Source of the DNA: Leptospira ognonensis
GTDB lineage: Bacteria > Spirochaetota > Leptospiria > Leptospirales > Leptospiraceae
DNA length: 64,000 nucleotides
NCBI RefSeq assembly: GCF_004770745.1
Contig: NZ_RQGD01000010.1
Span: 1 to 64,000 of the forward strand
Reading direction: 5' to 3'
The notes below the pieces were generated by a model, which was not told the origin of the DNA, made no database searches, and was given only the letters and a program-made list of their open reading frames with translations. The position numbers and the translations under genes are program-made. Positions within the stretch are counted from its first letter, which is position 1; the number at the start of each line of letters is the position of its first letter. Positions 27,295 to 36,816 of this stretch are shown in pieces.

Positions 27295-28254
27295 ATGCGC
27301 CTACTGCTCGCACCAATGGAGGGTCTCCTCGACTATTATTTGAGAGAAATCATCACTTCGGTAGGAGGCATTGATTTTTGTGTCAGCGAATTTATACGTG
27401 TAAATAATACCCTACTTCCCTCCCGCAGATTCTATCGAACAGTTCCAGAATTACGAAATGGTTGCATGACCACATCAGGCGTCCCCGTTCGAGTCCAAAT
27501 TCTCGGTTCAGATCCTATCTGCATGGCAGAAAATGCAGCAAAAGTCGCAAGCCTTGGAGCCGTTGGCATTGATATTAATTTTGGATGTCCTGCACCTACG
27601 GTGAATCGGAACCGAGGAGGAGCTGCCCTTCTCAAAGAACCTCAGTTAATGTATGAAATTGTGAGAGCGGTCAGAGCAGCTGTTCCAAAATCAATTTCTG
27701 TTACTGCTAAAATGCGACTTGGATATGAGACCCCAGATACTGCAGTTCTATGTGCAGAGGCCTTAAGTGGCGGAGGTGCAGAAGAAATTGTGGTGCATGC
27801 AAGAACTAAAGTTGATGGCTACAAACCTCCTGCCTACTGGGAATGGATCGCAAAAATCAAACAATCCGTACGGATACCTGTCATCGCCAATGGTGAAATT
27901 TGGTCGCATGAGGATGCACTCAGATGCCAAGAAATCTCTGGTTGCATAGATTTGATGCTTGGCCGAGGAATGATCTCAAATCCTGCCCTTGCCCTTATGA
28001 TTCGCGGAGAACGTAACCATTCCTTATCCTGGCATGAGGTGATTAGGCTCTTAGAAAAATTTTATGCATTAATGAAGGAAAATCGTACTATCAACAATCC
28101 CGAAGGGAGGATGAAACAGTGGTTAAATTATCTAAGAAGGGAATACATTGAGGCTGATCAGAATTTTAATCTTCTCAAAAAACTAACGGATGACCAGGAA
28201 ATCATGAAACAATTATTAAATAGCAGCACCGTTCCAGATCTAATCACGAAATAA
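27295..28254 (+). CDS. tRNA-dihydrouridine synthase (DusC-like)
   Basis: A 319-residue FMN enzyme that reduces specific uridines of tRNA. The start MRLLLAPMEGLLDYYLRE and the motif INFGCPAPTVNRNRGGAALL, with the catalytic cysteine in GCPAP, are typical. The Dus motif KMRLGY and the FMN-binding ANGEI follow. The N-terminus resembles DusC, which in E. coli acts on U16, though subgroup assignment is by resemblance only. It follows the FecR gene by 40 bases and may be cotranscribed. Confidence 0.88.
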   Translation: MRLLLAPMEGLLDYYLREIITSVGGIDFCVSEFIRVNNTLLPSRRFYRTVPELRNGCMTTSGVPVRVQILGSDPICMAENAAKVASLGAVGIDINFGCPAPTVNRNRGGAALLKEPQLMYEIVRAVRAAVPKSISVTAKMRLGYETPDTAVLCAEALSGGGAEEIVVHARTKVDGYKPPAYWEWIAKIKQSVRIPVIANGEIWSHEDALRCQEISGCIDLMLGRGMISNPALALMIRGERNHSLSWHEVIRLLEKFYALMKENRTINNPEGRMKQWLNYLRREYIEADQNFNLLKKLTDDQEIMKQLLNSSTVPDLITK

Positions 28255-28285
28255 CAGAACTTATCCTTTAGAAGCGAATTCGAAA

Positions 28286-28310
28286 GCTTACAGTCAACTG
28301 GACTGCAAGC
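28286..28310. terminator. hairpin between convergent dus and fabG genes
   Basis: GCTT-A-CAGTC pairs with GACTG-C-AAGC around the loop AACTG, a 9-bp stem with one mismatch. It lies 30-60 bases past both stop codons and could stop transcription from both sides. The T tracts on either side are short. Confidence 0.4.
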
Positions 28311-28346
28311 CTTCTCTAATAAGAAATCGAAAGCGAAGGAATCGAA

Positions 28347-29108
28347 TTAGTGACCGCCACCTGGTAAAAATCCACCACCATTGATGTCCAATACATGACC
28401 TGTGATAAAACTAGACGCATCGGATGCTAGGAATGCGATGCCGTTCGCGATGTCTTCAGGAAGACCCGCACGTTTTAACGGGATCGCAGCAACCATACCA
28501 GCTCGGATATTTTCTGGAATCGCTTCTGTCATTTCCGTTGCAATAAAACCTGGAGCAATTGCATTGCATCTTACTTTTCGCGATGCCATTTCCAATGCGA
28601 CAGCTTTTGTAAAACCAATCACTCCTGCTTTGGAAGCAGAATAGTTCGTTTGTCCAATGTTTCCATTTTCACCAGAGATTGATGATAGATTGATGATAGA
28701 TCCACCATTTTCTTGTTTCATCATCACTTTGATGGCTGCCTGCGTAACTAGGTAGGTTCCCGTTAGGTTCACAGCAATCACCGCGTCCCACTGCTCTTTT
28801 TTCATTCGCATGAGTAGAGTGTCTTTTGTGATACCCGCATTATTTACAACGATATCAACAGATCCAAATTCTTTTTTGGCTGTATCAACTAAAGTCTGTG
28901 CATCTGCTTCTAATGAAATATTTCCAAGTACACCGATTGCCTTGTAACCTTTGGATTTTAGTTCTTCCACAGTTGCGTTGGTAGTTTCTGGATTCATATC
29001 CGCTACTACTATGGATGCTCCAAGAGAAGCTAATTTCAAACAGGTGGCTTTCCCGATTCCGCGAGCGCCTCCCGTAACGATTGCTACTTTTCCATTTAAA
29101 TTGATCAT
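28347..29108 (-). CDS. fabG: 3-oxoacyl-ACP reductase
   Basis: A 253-residue short-chain dehydrogenase. The NADPH site is TGGARGIGKA (about 12-21), NNAG is near 89, and the catalytic Ser-Tyr-Lys are in INLSSISG and the YSASK motif. It reduces 3-oxoacyl-ACP in fatty-acid elongation. The sequence is typical FabG or PhaB; the plsX-rpmF neighbourhood favours FabG. The start at 29108 has an AGGAGA ribosome site. Confidence 0.9.
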   Translation of the reverse strand: MINLNGKVAIVTGGARGIGKATCLKLASLGASIVVADMNPETTNATVEELKSKGYKAIGVLGNISLEADAQTLVDTAKKEFGSVDIVVNNAGITKDTLLMRMKKEQWDAVIAVNLTGTYLVTQAAIKVMMKQENGGSIINLSSISGENGNIGQTNYSASKAGVIGFTKAVALEMASRKVRCNAIAPGFIATEMTEAIPENIRAGMVAAIPLKRAGLPEDIANGIAFLASDASSFITGHVLDINGGGFLPGGGH

Positions 29109-29164
29109 CTAATTCTCCTGTAATTTAATTATGACTTTTAAAAAATGATTCCCGATTCTTTGAA

Positions 29165-30184
29165 TTAGCTTTCACCCATTAGGGCTCTAAATTCACCTAT
29201 TTTCTTAGCTATGCTCTCATTAATGCCATGTTTGGCGCATTCTGTGATGACCCTCACTGCATTTTTAACAGCCAGAGCATTTGAGGACCCATGGCCAATC
29301 ATACAAATCCCTTCAACACCTAAAAGAAGTGCCCCACCATACTCTGCATAGTCGAGCCTTTTTTTGACAGCGGTGAAAGTTGATTTTAATAATAAGGCAC
29401 CAGTTTGTGCAAGACTTGACTGCCTTATGGAATTTTTTAAGACATTGAAAATAGATTTTGCAAGGCCCTCTGTCGCTTTAAGGACAATGTTTCCTGTAAA
29501 TCCATCGCAGACGACAACGTCTACATCTCTACCACTACCGTAGAGATCACGACCTTCCACATTTCCTATAAAGTTAAAGGGAATTTTTTTTAAGATTTCG
29601 AAAGCTCTGACGGTGGCTGCATTTCCTTTTTTATCTTCCTCACCATTGGAAAGGATTCCAACTTTGGGCTTGGCAACGCCTAACACTTCTCGTGAGTAGA
29701 TTTCTCCCATAACAGCAAACTGGGCAAGGTATTCTGGCTTACAGTCAACATTAGCACCAGCATCAAGCAACAGTACGGGAGCGCCTTCTTCCCTGGGGAT
29801 GGGGGCAGCAATAGGAGGTCGCAGTACGCCAGGTATGCGACCAAGGTGTAAAAGAGCTGCGGCCATCGTAGCACCAGTGTTACCCGGAGAAAACACTCCG
29901 ATACACTCTTTTTCTGCTACAAGTCTAACCGCTTTCACAACAGATGAATCCTCCATTGCCCGAACGGCAATAGACGGCGAATCATTCATACCAATGATCT
30001 CAGTAGAATGTATGACACGGATTTTCTCCGTGTCATATTCATATTTTAACAGTAGGTCTAGAATTTCTTGTTCGTCTCCAACTAAGGAAACAGAAAGGCC
30101 ATATTCCCGGACGGCGAGGACAGCTCCTTCAACAATACATTCCGGGCCGTAATCTCCGCTCATCGCGTCTACGGCGACCCACAT
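29165..30184 (-). CDS. plsX: phosphate acyltransferase PlsX
   Basis: A 339-residue enzyme that converts acyl-ACP to acyl phosphate, first step of the PlsX/PlsY route to phosphatidate. The N-terminus [13 protein letters not shown] and the motifs [13 protein letters not shown] and [14 protein letters not shown] are characteristic. It starts five bases after rpmF, the conserved rpmF-plsX pair. FabG follows after 56 bases. Confidence 0.95.
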   Translation of the reverse strand: MWVAVDAMSGDYGPECIVEGAVLAVREYGLSVSLVGDEQEILDLLLKYEYDTEKIRVIHSTEIIGMNDSPSIAVRAMEDSSVVKAVRLVAEKECIGVFSPGNTGATMAAALLHLGRIPGVLRPPIAAPIPREEGAPVLLLDAGANVDCKPEYLAQFAVMGEIYSREVLGVAKPKVGILSNGEEDKKGNAATVRAFEILKKIPFNFIGNVEGRDLYGSGRDVDVVVCDGFTGNIVLKATEGLAKSIFNVLKNSIRQSSLAQTGALLLKSTFTAVKKRLDYAEYGGALLLGVEGICMIGHGSSNALAVKNAVRVITECAKHGINESIAKKIGEFRALMGES

Positions 30185-30189
30185 AGGTG

Positions 30190-30390
30190 TTAGGTTTCTT
30201 CAGTAGTCTTTTTTACTTTCTGAACAACAACGAGTGAACCCTTATAAAAACCGCAATAAGGGCAAACACGGTGGGAAAGAATATAAGAACCACAATTAGA
30301 ACAAGGGTTCAAGTTAGGTTTCCCGATCGCATGATGCGCTCGTTTCGTTCTAACTTTCGATTTGGATTTACGTCGCTTTGGGACTGCCAT
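30190..30390 (-). CDS. rpmF: 50S ribosomal protein L32
   Basis: A 66-residue basic protein. The start [19 protein letters not shown] is the L32 signature, followed by a zinc ribbon with CSNC and CPYC. The C-terminus is longer than in E. coli. It is encoded just upstream of plsX, an arrangement common across bacteria. Confidence 0.96.
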   Translation of the reverse strand: MAVPKRRKSKSKVRTKRAHHAIGKPNLNPCSNCGSYILSHRVCPYCGFYKGSLVVVQKVKKTTEET

Positions 30391-30458
30391 GGCTATCCTC
30401 TATGGAATTCTCACTAATTTTTACTATCGTTTCGCGGTGCATTCTGAAAACAATCTAT

Positions 30459-31073
30459 TTAATTTTCTAAGCTCTCAATTAAAGTACCGAGTTCATTTTG
30501 TTTTGAATAAAATGCAGATCTGTTGCAAATCAGACGTGCGGTGCTCTCTAGGATCACTTCTATCTCTTTTAGGCCATTTGCCTTGAGTGTCCCACCCGTT
30601 GAGACCAAGTCGACGATACAATCCGAGAGGCCGACAATGGGTGCAAGTTCAATCGATCCATATAATTTGATGACTTCGCAGGAAATTCCTTTGGAAAAAA
30701 AATATTCTTTTGTCAACTCTGGATACTTTGTCGCCACACGAACCTTGGAACGTTTCGCAAATAAATCAAAATCAGGGAAGCTAGCAAGCGAAAGGCGGCA
30801 AGCACCAATCTTTAGATCAATGGGGGCAATCAGATCAAACTTTCCTTCCTTAATTATGTCCCATCCAACAATTCCCGCATCTGCGGCACCTTCTTCCACA
30901 TAGGTACAAACATCCTGGGAACGAACAAAAAGTAGGCGTAGACGGTTGTCTGGAGATGTATAGGTAAGCTCTTTGGAATCTTCTGGGGGAAGGGCCGACA
31001 ACCAAGCTTTGCTAAGAAGAATTTCAGCACTCTCCATAGCAAGCCTTCCCTTAGGAAGAGCGAGGGTCAGCAT
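30459..31073 (-). CDS. hisG: ATP phosphoribosyltransferase, short form (HisG-S)
   Basis: A 204-residue catalytic subunit for the first step of histidine synthesis (ATP plus PRPP). The start [11 protein letters not shown] and the PRPP site in [14 protein letters not shown] are clear. It lacks the C-terminal histidine-binding domain of the long form, so activity should need the HisZ regulatory subunit, which is not in this window. It lies four bases after the TPR membrane-protein gene, away from other his genes. Confidence 0.92.
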   Translation of the reverse strand: MLTLALPKGRLAMESAEILLSKAWLSALPPEDSKELTYTSPDNRLRLLFVRSQDVCTYVEEGAADAGIVGWDIIKEGKFDLIAPIDLKIGACRLSLASFPDFDLFAKRSKVRVATKYPELTKEYFFSKGISCEVIKLYGSIELAPIVGLSDCIVDLVSTGGTLKANGLKEIEVILESTARLICNRSAFYSKQNELGTLIESLEN

Positions 31074-31077
31074 GGGT

Positions 31078-31833
31078 TTACGATTTCCCGAGTTTTAAAA
31101 GGAGATACGTCGTGAGAAGTTTCACTTCTTCTAAAGTATCAGATTCGCTTCCATCGATCTTCAAAACTTTTTCGAGAGAAAGTTTGGCACCAGGTTTGTC
31201 ACCGTTTGCCAATTGCAATCTGCCCGTTTGGTAAAAAGACCAAGCCTTAAAAGATTTTGCCTCGTTATTTGTATCGAGAAGAGTGGAAGAGATTTTATAA
31301 TTTTCTAATGCTTTTTTGAGATCTGGCTGCTTGTCTCTATAATTGCCCGCAATATAAAAGTAATACGCCTTCATCTCTTTCGGGGTATCAATTTTTTTAC
31401 CGGCCATTTCTAAATAAGTCGCCGCTTTTTCCCAATTGGATGTTTCAGCATACAAACGAGAAAGATCTTTCCAGACACGAAGGTCCATATTTCCAGAGCT
31501 TTGGTCTTTAAGAAATACTTCCAAATCGGCGATCTGTGCTAATGGACTAGCATTCGCTTTTTTGTGTTTGGTGACAAGATCTTCAAAAAGTACCGTTTCT
31601 TTCTGGAAACGGTAATCTTGGTATTCAAAAAAACCTATTACACTTGCAAGCAAAACGAAAACGATACCGAGTCCGATGAAAACATTTTTACGATTTCGCG
31701 CAAGCATGTGCGTGAACTTTAAAAAATAAAGCTCAGCCTTGCTTCCCTCGAAGTCTGCGAACTCATCCTGATGAGCTCGCATTTCTTCGTCACGCTTTTT
31801 GTCTATGATGTTCTTTTTAACAAACTTATCCAT
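31078..31833 (-). CDS. single-pass membrane protein with TPR-like repeats
   Basis: A 251-residue protein: a charged cytoplasmic head of about 50 residues, one membrane helix ([18 protein letters not shown]) and an exported region with about four helical TPR-like units (for example [15 protein letters not shown]). The layout is like YfgM, which helps periplasmic folding, but sequence support is only general. It lies between rpsA (5 bases) and hisG (4 bases) and is cotranscribed. Confidence 0.7.
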   Translation of the reverse strand: MDKFVKKNIIDKKRDEEMRAHQDEFADFEGSKAELYFLKFTHMLARNRKNVFIGLGIVFVLLASVIGFFEYQDYRFQKETVLFEDLVTKHKKANASPLAQIADLEVFLKDQSSGNMDLRVWKDLSRLYAETSNWEKAATYLEMAGKKIDTPKEMKAYYFYIAGNYRDKQPDLKKALENYKISSTLLDTNNEAKSFKAWSFYQTGRLQLANGDKPGAKLSLEKVLKIDGSESDTLEEVKLLTTYLLLKLGKS

Positions 31834-31838
31834 TTGGA

Positions 31839-33536
31839 CTAACGATTGTTATTGAGATTCATGAAAGATCCGATCGACTCACGTGAAGGTTGGTTATCTT
31901 CCTTCATATATTTCGCCATTTCTTCCCTTTCGACAGCCTTATCGAAATCTTTTATGGATAGAGAGATTTTTTTGTTATTTGGTTCGATTTTCACGACAAC
32001 CGTCCTAACTTGTTCCCCTACTTTATAAAGTTCATCCAACTTGATGTTTCTTCCATCAGGAATCTCAGAAATATGCACGAGTCCTTCAAAACCAGGCTCT
32101 ACTTCTACGAAAACACCGAAACTCACGATGGATTTCACACGACCTTCGACAAGAGTACCTGGTGGGTATTTTTTGCGAAGTGCTTCGTACGGATGTTCTA
32201 ATAGTTGCTTGAGACCACAACTGATCCTTTGGGCATCGAGATTTACGTCTAAAATTTTGTATTTGATCGCTTGGCCTTTTTTTAGAAGGGAAAGTGGATT
32301 TTTTTCTCTTTCATCCCATGTAATGTCTGAAATGTGGATGAGACCTTCGATCCCACTCTCCACTTCCACAAAGGCACCGTATTTTGTAATACCAGTGATT
32401 TTTCCTTCGAGTTCATTACCAGCGCGAACATTAGAAGACAACGCCTCCCACGGATTCGGCAATAACTGTTTGAGTCCAAGAGAAAGTCTACGTGCTTCAA
32501 AATCAATGTCTAGAATTTCAGAATCAACTTCTTGGCCTTTCTTCAAAACATCTTTTGGATGTGGTGGTTTTTTTGCCCAAGAAAGTTCTGTCGTGTGAAT
32601 GAGGCCTTCGAGACCCTCTTTCAATTCCACAAAGGCACCAAAGTTCGTGAGGGAGGTTACGATTCCTCGTACTACCATACCCTTCTCTAGTTCCTTTTTC
32701 GCCCAGCCCCATGGATCTTCATACAGCTGTTTGATGCCGAGAGAAAGCTTATTATTATCCTTGTCGATTTCAAGTACTGTCACTTCGACTTCAGCGCCGA
32801 TCTGAAAGTATTGTTTGAAAGGAGCAAATTTTTTATAAGAAATATCGTTTTGGCGAAGAAGGCCAACAACTTCGTGGACAGATAGGAAAACACCAAAGTT
32901 TGCAATCTTTACGACTTTACCTTGGACTTTATCTCCTACTTTTACTTTTTCAAGTAACTCTTCCCATTTTTCACCGTTGATTTCTTCGAGAAGTGTTTTA
33001 CGAGAAACAACACCTGTTTTCGTTTTTTCATTGAGTTCAATGATTTTGAATTGGAATTCTTTTCCAGATTCAGTGGCTTCTTTGAAGCGAACACCTACGT
33101 GAGATGCTGGCAAAAATAATTGGATGCCTTCGCTTTCTACGAGGTAACCTTTGTTTTTCACTTCACTGATCAGTTTACCCGATAGCGGGTATCCGTTTAC
33201 GGATGCATCTTTAATGGTTTCCCATCCAACTCTTTGGTCTGCTTCCTTTTTCGAGAGAACACAATATCCATCGACCCGTCTTTTTTGGATCGCACTGACT
33301 CTTTCACCACGTTTCGGCGTTTCTGAGAAATCTTCTCTTGGAACTCGTGCTTCCAGTTTTTCACCGATATCGAGAAACACTGTGTCTCCGATTACGTCTA
33401 CAACGGTGCCGTCAATGAGCAGTCCTTTACTGCCGGAATTATCTTGTTCTTGTGTTTGTGATTCCCACTTTTCTAGGAGTTCTCCGAAAGAAGAAGTGGT
33501 CTCGTTTTTGGGGGAGGAAGGGGTGGTTGAATTCAA
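31839..33536 (-). CDS. rpsA: 30S ribosomal protein S1
   Basis: A 565-residue protein with six S1 RNA-binding domains after a Ser/Thr-rich N-terminal tail. The last four are strongly similar to each other, with the recurring pattern G-V-ITxxGAFVEVexGIEGLIHxSDI and spacers ending LGLKQLL-NPW. It captures mRNA on the small subunit, important where ribosome sites are weak. The order cmk-rpsA is conserved widely. Confidence 0.93.
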   Translation of the reverse strand: MNSTTPSSPKNETTSSFGELLEKWESQTQEQDNSGSKGLLIDGTVVDVIGDTVFLDIGEKLEARVPREDFSETPKRGERVSAIQKRRVDGYCVLSKKEADQRVGWETIKDASVNGYPLSGKLISEVKNKGYLVESEGIQLFLPASHVGVRFKEATESGKEFQFKIIELNEKTKTGVVSRKTLLEEINGEKWEELLEKVKVGDKVQGKVVKIANFGVFLSVHEVVGLLRQNDISYKKFAPFKQYFQIGAEVEVTVLEIDKDNNKLSLGIKQLYEDPWGWAKKELEKGMVVRGIVTSLTNFGAFVELKEGLEGLIHTTELSWAKKPPHPKDVLKKGQEVDSEILDIDFEARRLSLGLKQLLPNPWEALSSNVRAGNELEGKITGITKYGAFVEVESGIEGLIHISDITWDEREKNPLSLLKKGQAIKYKILDVNLDAQRISCGLKQLLEHPYEALRKKYPPGTLVEGRVKSIVSFGVFVEVEPGFEGLVHISEIPDGRNIKLDELYKVGEQVRTVVVKIEPNNKKISLSIKDFDKAVEREEMAKYMKEDNQPSRESIGSFMNLNNNR

Positions 33537-33565
33537 TGGTTACCGGGATACAAAACTTAGATTTG

Positions 33566-34303
33566 TCATAGCTGTGGAAGCCGTGACAGGATAGTATTTA
33601 GGACAGTTTCCGTGTCGGACTCTGACGTGTCAATGAGTATTGCGTCGGGAGCCTGCTTGAGCGGGGCCACGACTCGGGTTTCATCGGAGGCATCTCGGGC
33701 TAAAATCTCCTCTTTTATATGCGAAAGTTCCTGGTGGATCCCCTTCCCTTGCAATTCTGCATGCCGCCTATGTGCTCTCACATCGGCAGTAGCTGTCAAA
33801 AAGAACTTTGCTTTGGAATCTGGGAAAACGTCGGTTCCGATATCACGCCCATCCATGACCAGTTTATGTTCGCGTGCAAACATTCGGATCTTGGCATTCA
33901 CGTATTCACGAAAGATCCTTTGTGGAGCAATGTATTTGATGAGTTTTGTGATTTCGGGAGTGCGAATAGCATCTGTAATCTCTCTCTCTCCGAGAAACAT
34001 CTGATTGGTGCCAAGCTCCGAAAGTTTACAGGAAAGTGGAATTTCTTGCAAAGAAAAACCAAACTCACCTTTCTCTTTTTCCAAAATAGACGCATCGGCT
34101 AGTCTTTCAATATAATAAGGGAACTTATCGATATCTGTATGATCTTTTAAGTATAATTCATAGAGTGCGAGTGTTAGCCCGCGATAAAAGGCTCCTGAAT
34201 CAAGATAGAGATATCCTAACCGACTGGCAAGCATTCGGGCTATGGTGCTCTTTCCTGAACCTGCAGGTCCATCAATGGCGATGACATGTTCAATTTTTTG
34301 CAT
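33566..34303 (-). CDS. cmk: cytidylate kinase
   Basis: A 245-residue NMP kinase phosphorylating CMP and dCMP. The P-loop DGPAGSGKSTIAR is at about 11-23, the motif YLDSGAFYRGLTLAL is the NMP-binding site, and MDGRDIGTDVFPDS is typical of Cmk. It starts the cmk-rpsA-TPR-hisG-rpmF-plsX-fabG run. The usual upstream partner aroA is separated from it by the histidine kinase gene. Confidence 0.93.
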   Translation of the reverse strand: MQKIEHVIAIDGPAGSGKSTIARMLASRLGYLYLDSGAFYRGLTLALYELYLKDHTDIDKFPYYIERLADASILEKEKGEFGFSLQEIPLSCKLSELGTNQMFLGEREITDAIRTPEITKLIKYIAPQRIFREYVNAKIRMFAREHKLVMDGRDIGTDVFPDSKAKFFLTATADVRAHRRHAELQGKGIHQELSHIKEEILARDASDETRVVAPLKQAPDAILIDTSESDTETVLNTILSRLPQL

Positions 34304-34460
34304 TTAATCTTCCTTCGGATTTCATTCTAACATTGAATTTTCAAATCGTCGATCGGAAAATTGCAACAGTCAAAACTCCCCGAAAGATATTTTTCACAAA
34401 CTCTAAAGTCTGTTTATCATTTGACAGACCTTTCTCTTGAAAGAAGGTTGGAATCCGAAA

Positions 34461-35459
34461 ATGAATCCTTCTGGTTTAGAAAAGCAGTTTTATGATTTTT
34501 TTGAAAGAAATACATCTGTTATGCTGTTAATCAATCCAGAGATAGGAAAGATTCTGGATGCGAACCCTTCTGCCCAACAATTTTATGGCTTCACAAGAAA
34601 CCAACTCATCGGTATGCCGATCAGCCAGCTCAATTTACTTTCTCCGGAAAAAATTTTGGAGGAGATGAAGCTTGCCGTATCAGAGAAGCGAAATTATTTT
34701 CGATTTCAGCACAGATTGTCAAACGGCGAAATCCGAAATGTCGAAGTGCATTCGACTCCACTCATCTCCAATCAGGAAACTCTTCTTTTTTCAATCATTC
34801 ACGATGTAACAGATCGAACGCTAGCAGAAGCAAAAGTCGCGACACTTCTGGATGAAAAAGAAATTCTTCTGCGAGAAGTACACCATAGGATCAAAAACAA
34901 TATGAGTATGATCTATAGCCTACTCGAATTACAAATCGATTCCATAAAACATCCCTCTGCCATCTCTGCATTAACGGATGCTGCAAGTCGTGTTCAAAGC
35001 ATGGCGATGTTATATGACAAATTATATCTAACCCAAGATTACGATCAAATTTCCGTTAGCCAATATCTGAATTCCCTTACAAGCGAAATCGTTTCAAATT
35101 TTCCTAATAGTGAGTTCATCTCTTTGGAACTAGACATTGATGATGCTGATCTCGACGTAAAACGATTGCAGTATCTTGGAATCATAGTGAATGAAATTTT
35201 AACCAATATCATGAAGTATGCATTTGAGAAACACCAAGAAGGGAATATTTCTATTAGCGGTCGTATCTTAAATACAGATTATTTAATGAGCATCAAAGAC
35301 AATGGGAAAGGGATGCCTGAGTCCATAGATTTTGAAAATCCGAGCGGTTTTGGACTTTCTCTGATTCAATTTCTATCAAAAAGATTGAATGCGATCCTTT
35401 CTATCGAGAGAAAGAATGGAACCGAAATCCATATCCGTTTGCCGATTAAAATTTCTTAA
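34461..35459 (+). CDS. orphan PAS-domain histidine kinase (HisKA_2 type)
   Basis: A soluble 332-residue sensor kinase. A PAS domain occupies about 10-120 ([21 protein letters not shown]). The dimerisation/phosphoacceptor motif [11 protein letters not shown] puts the histidine at 141/142 and is typical of the HWE/HisKA_2 group. The ATPase domain has [12 protein letters not shown] and DNGKGMP with [13 protein letters not shown]. No response regulator is adjacent. The gene converges with aroA and overlaps its end by 14 bases. ATG at 34461 has an AGAAGG upstream; a TTG at 34437 is an alternative. Confidence 0.85.
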   Translation: MNPSGLEKQFYDFFERNTSVMLLINPEIGKILDANPSAQQFYGFTRNQLIGMPISQLNLLSPEKILEEMKLAVSEKRNYFRFQHRLSNGEIRNVEVHSTPLISNQETLLFSIIHDVTDRTLAEAKVATLLDEKEILLREVHHRIKNNMSMIYSLLELQIDSIKHPSAISALTDAASRVQSMAMLYDKLYLTQDYDQISVSQYLNSLTSEIVSNFPNSEFISLELDIDDADLDVKRLQYLGIIVNEILTNIMKYAFEKHQEGNISISGRILNTDYLMSIKDNGKGMPESIDFENPSGFGLSLIQFLSKRLNAILSIERKNGTEIHIRLPIKIS

Positions 35460-36729
35460 GCAATTCGAAAAAACCAGGGAAGGATGTATCCACCCAGCTC
35501 ACATCATCAATCTTTAAATCAACACCCGAGAGCTTAGCCAAGATGGAAAAACTCATCGCAATCCGGTGATCCATGAAAGTATCGATCTGTGCCGATTGGA
35601 TCTCTTTGGTTTCATCAAATTCATAACCATCGTCAAATTCAGTCACTGCAACACCCAACTTACGCAAGTTCAATACCATTGCCGAAATTCTGTCTGATTC
35701 TTTAGCTCGTAGTTCTTTTGCGTGACGAATCGAGAATCCATTTTCAGAGAAGAGACCCGCAATCGTTAGGATGGGAATTTCATCTATGATGGATGGAATG
35801 AGCGCTTCCTCAATTTCGATTCTGTGCAATTTTGATGGATAGATGACTAGGTCACCGATTTCCTCTCCACATTCACGGCGAGGGTTTGAAATTTCTATTT
35901 TTCCACCCATTCGTTGTAAGACGGTGAGGATACCGATTCGAGAAGGATTTAAACCCACTCCTGTAATGATGGTTGGTTCGCCTTTAGCACATAACGCAAG
36001 TACGATATAAAAGGAGGCACTCGAAAGATCTCCAGGTATAACAAAGGAAGTACCTTCAAACTCATACGGTGGGCTAAGTAAAAAACGAAGAGGTGAAATT
36101 TGTTCTAGGTTGCCACCAAGAAACCGAATCATGTTTTCGGTATGGTCTCGAGATAGCTCGCTTTCTTCATAGTCAATAGAAATATCCGATGAGAGTGCCG
36201 CGAGGACAAGAGCACTTTTGATTTGGGCCGAGGCAATCGGACTTTTGTAGGAATAATTTGAGAGCTGTTTTCCCTGGATTTGCAGGGGAGCCTTCCCGTC
36301 ACCGGAAATCGACCTAATATCGGCGCCCATAGCTTGTAGCGGATCCATGATCCTTGCCATGGGACGTTTCCGTAAAGAGGCATCGCCAGTGACTATGGCA
36401 GAAATCTGCGGAAGTCCCGCAAGAAGCCCTGCGGAAAGTCGAATCCCAGTCCCTGCATTTCCAAAATCAAGTACATCCCTCGGGGAAACGAGTCGGTGTT
36501 TTCCTGGACTTTGCACGAGATAACGTCCTTGACCAAGAGATTCAAATCGAACCCCGAGCTCTGAAAAACATTTCATTGTGTTTTTCGGGTCTTCTCCCTC
36601 TAAAAAACCGGAAATTTCTGACTTACCCTGAGCTAGAGAACTAAATAGGACACTGCGATGTGAAATAGATTTGTCGCCAGGGACAGTGATCTGCTGTTTT
36701 TTGGAAAATGATGTATTTGTGTTCAACAT
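35446..36729 (-). CDS. aroA: 3-phosphoshikimate 1-carboxyvinyltransferase (EPSP synthase)
   Basis: A 427-residue enzyme joining PEP to shikimate-3-phosphate. Key motifs are [12 protein letters not shown] (17-28), [18 protein letters not shown], and KESDRISAM near residue 345. The GNAGTG loop and RPM motif agree with class II-like sequences. The 3' end overlaps the convergent histidine kinase gene. The final reaction products feed chorismate and the trpBA genes at 47-48 kb. Confidence 0.94.
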   Translation of the reverse strand: MLNTNTSFSKKQQITVPGDKSISHRSVLFSSLAQGKSEISGFLEGEDPKNTMKCFSELGVRFESLGQGRYLVQSPGKHRLVSPRDVLDFGNAGTGIRLSAGLLAGLPQISAIVTGDASLRKRPMARIMDPLQAMGADIRSISGDGKAPLQIQGKQLSNYSYKSPIASAQIKSALVLAALSSDISIDYEESELSRDHTENMIRFLGGNLEQISPLRFLLSPPYEFEGTSFVIPGDLSSASFYIVLALCAKGEPTIITGVGLNPSRIGILTVLQRMGGKIEISNPRRECGEEIGDLVIYPSKLHRIEIEEALIPSIIDEIPILTIAGLFSENGFSIRHAKELRAKESDRISAMVLNLRKLGVAVTEFDDGYEFDETKEIQSAQIDTFMDHRIAMSFSILAKLSGVDLKIDDVSWVDTSFPGFFELLKKF

Positions 36730-36816
36730 TCTATATTTTTCTAAAAAGTATTTTGCAATTTGGACAAAGATTCATACCTTTTGTAGGAACGATACGTTGT
36801 AATCAAAAATCCAAAC

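Noticed and set aside
32041..32598. Plus-strand open frame of 185 codons inside rpsA
   Set aside because: It is antisense to repeated S1 domains and its own repeats just mirror them.
32000..33000. Repeats within rpsA as a repeat array
   Set aside because: These are the homologous S1 domains of the ribosomal protein, not a CRISPR or mobile repeat.
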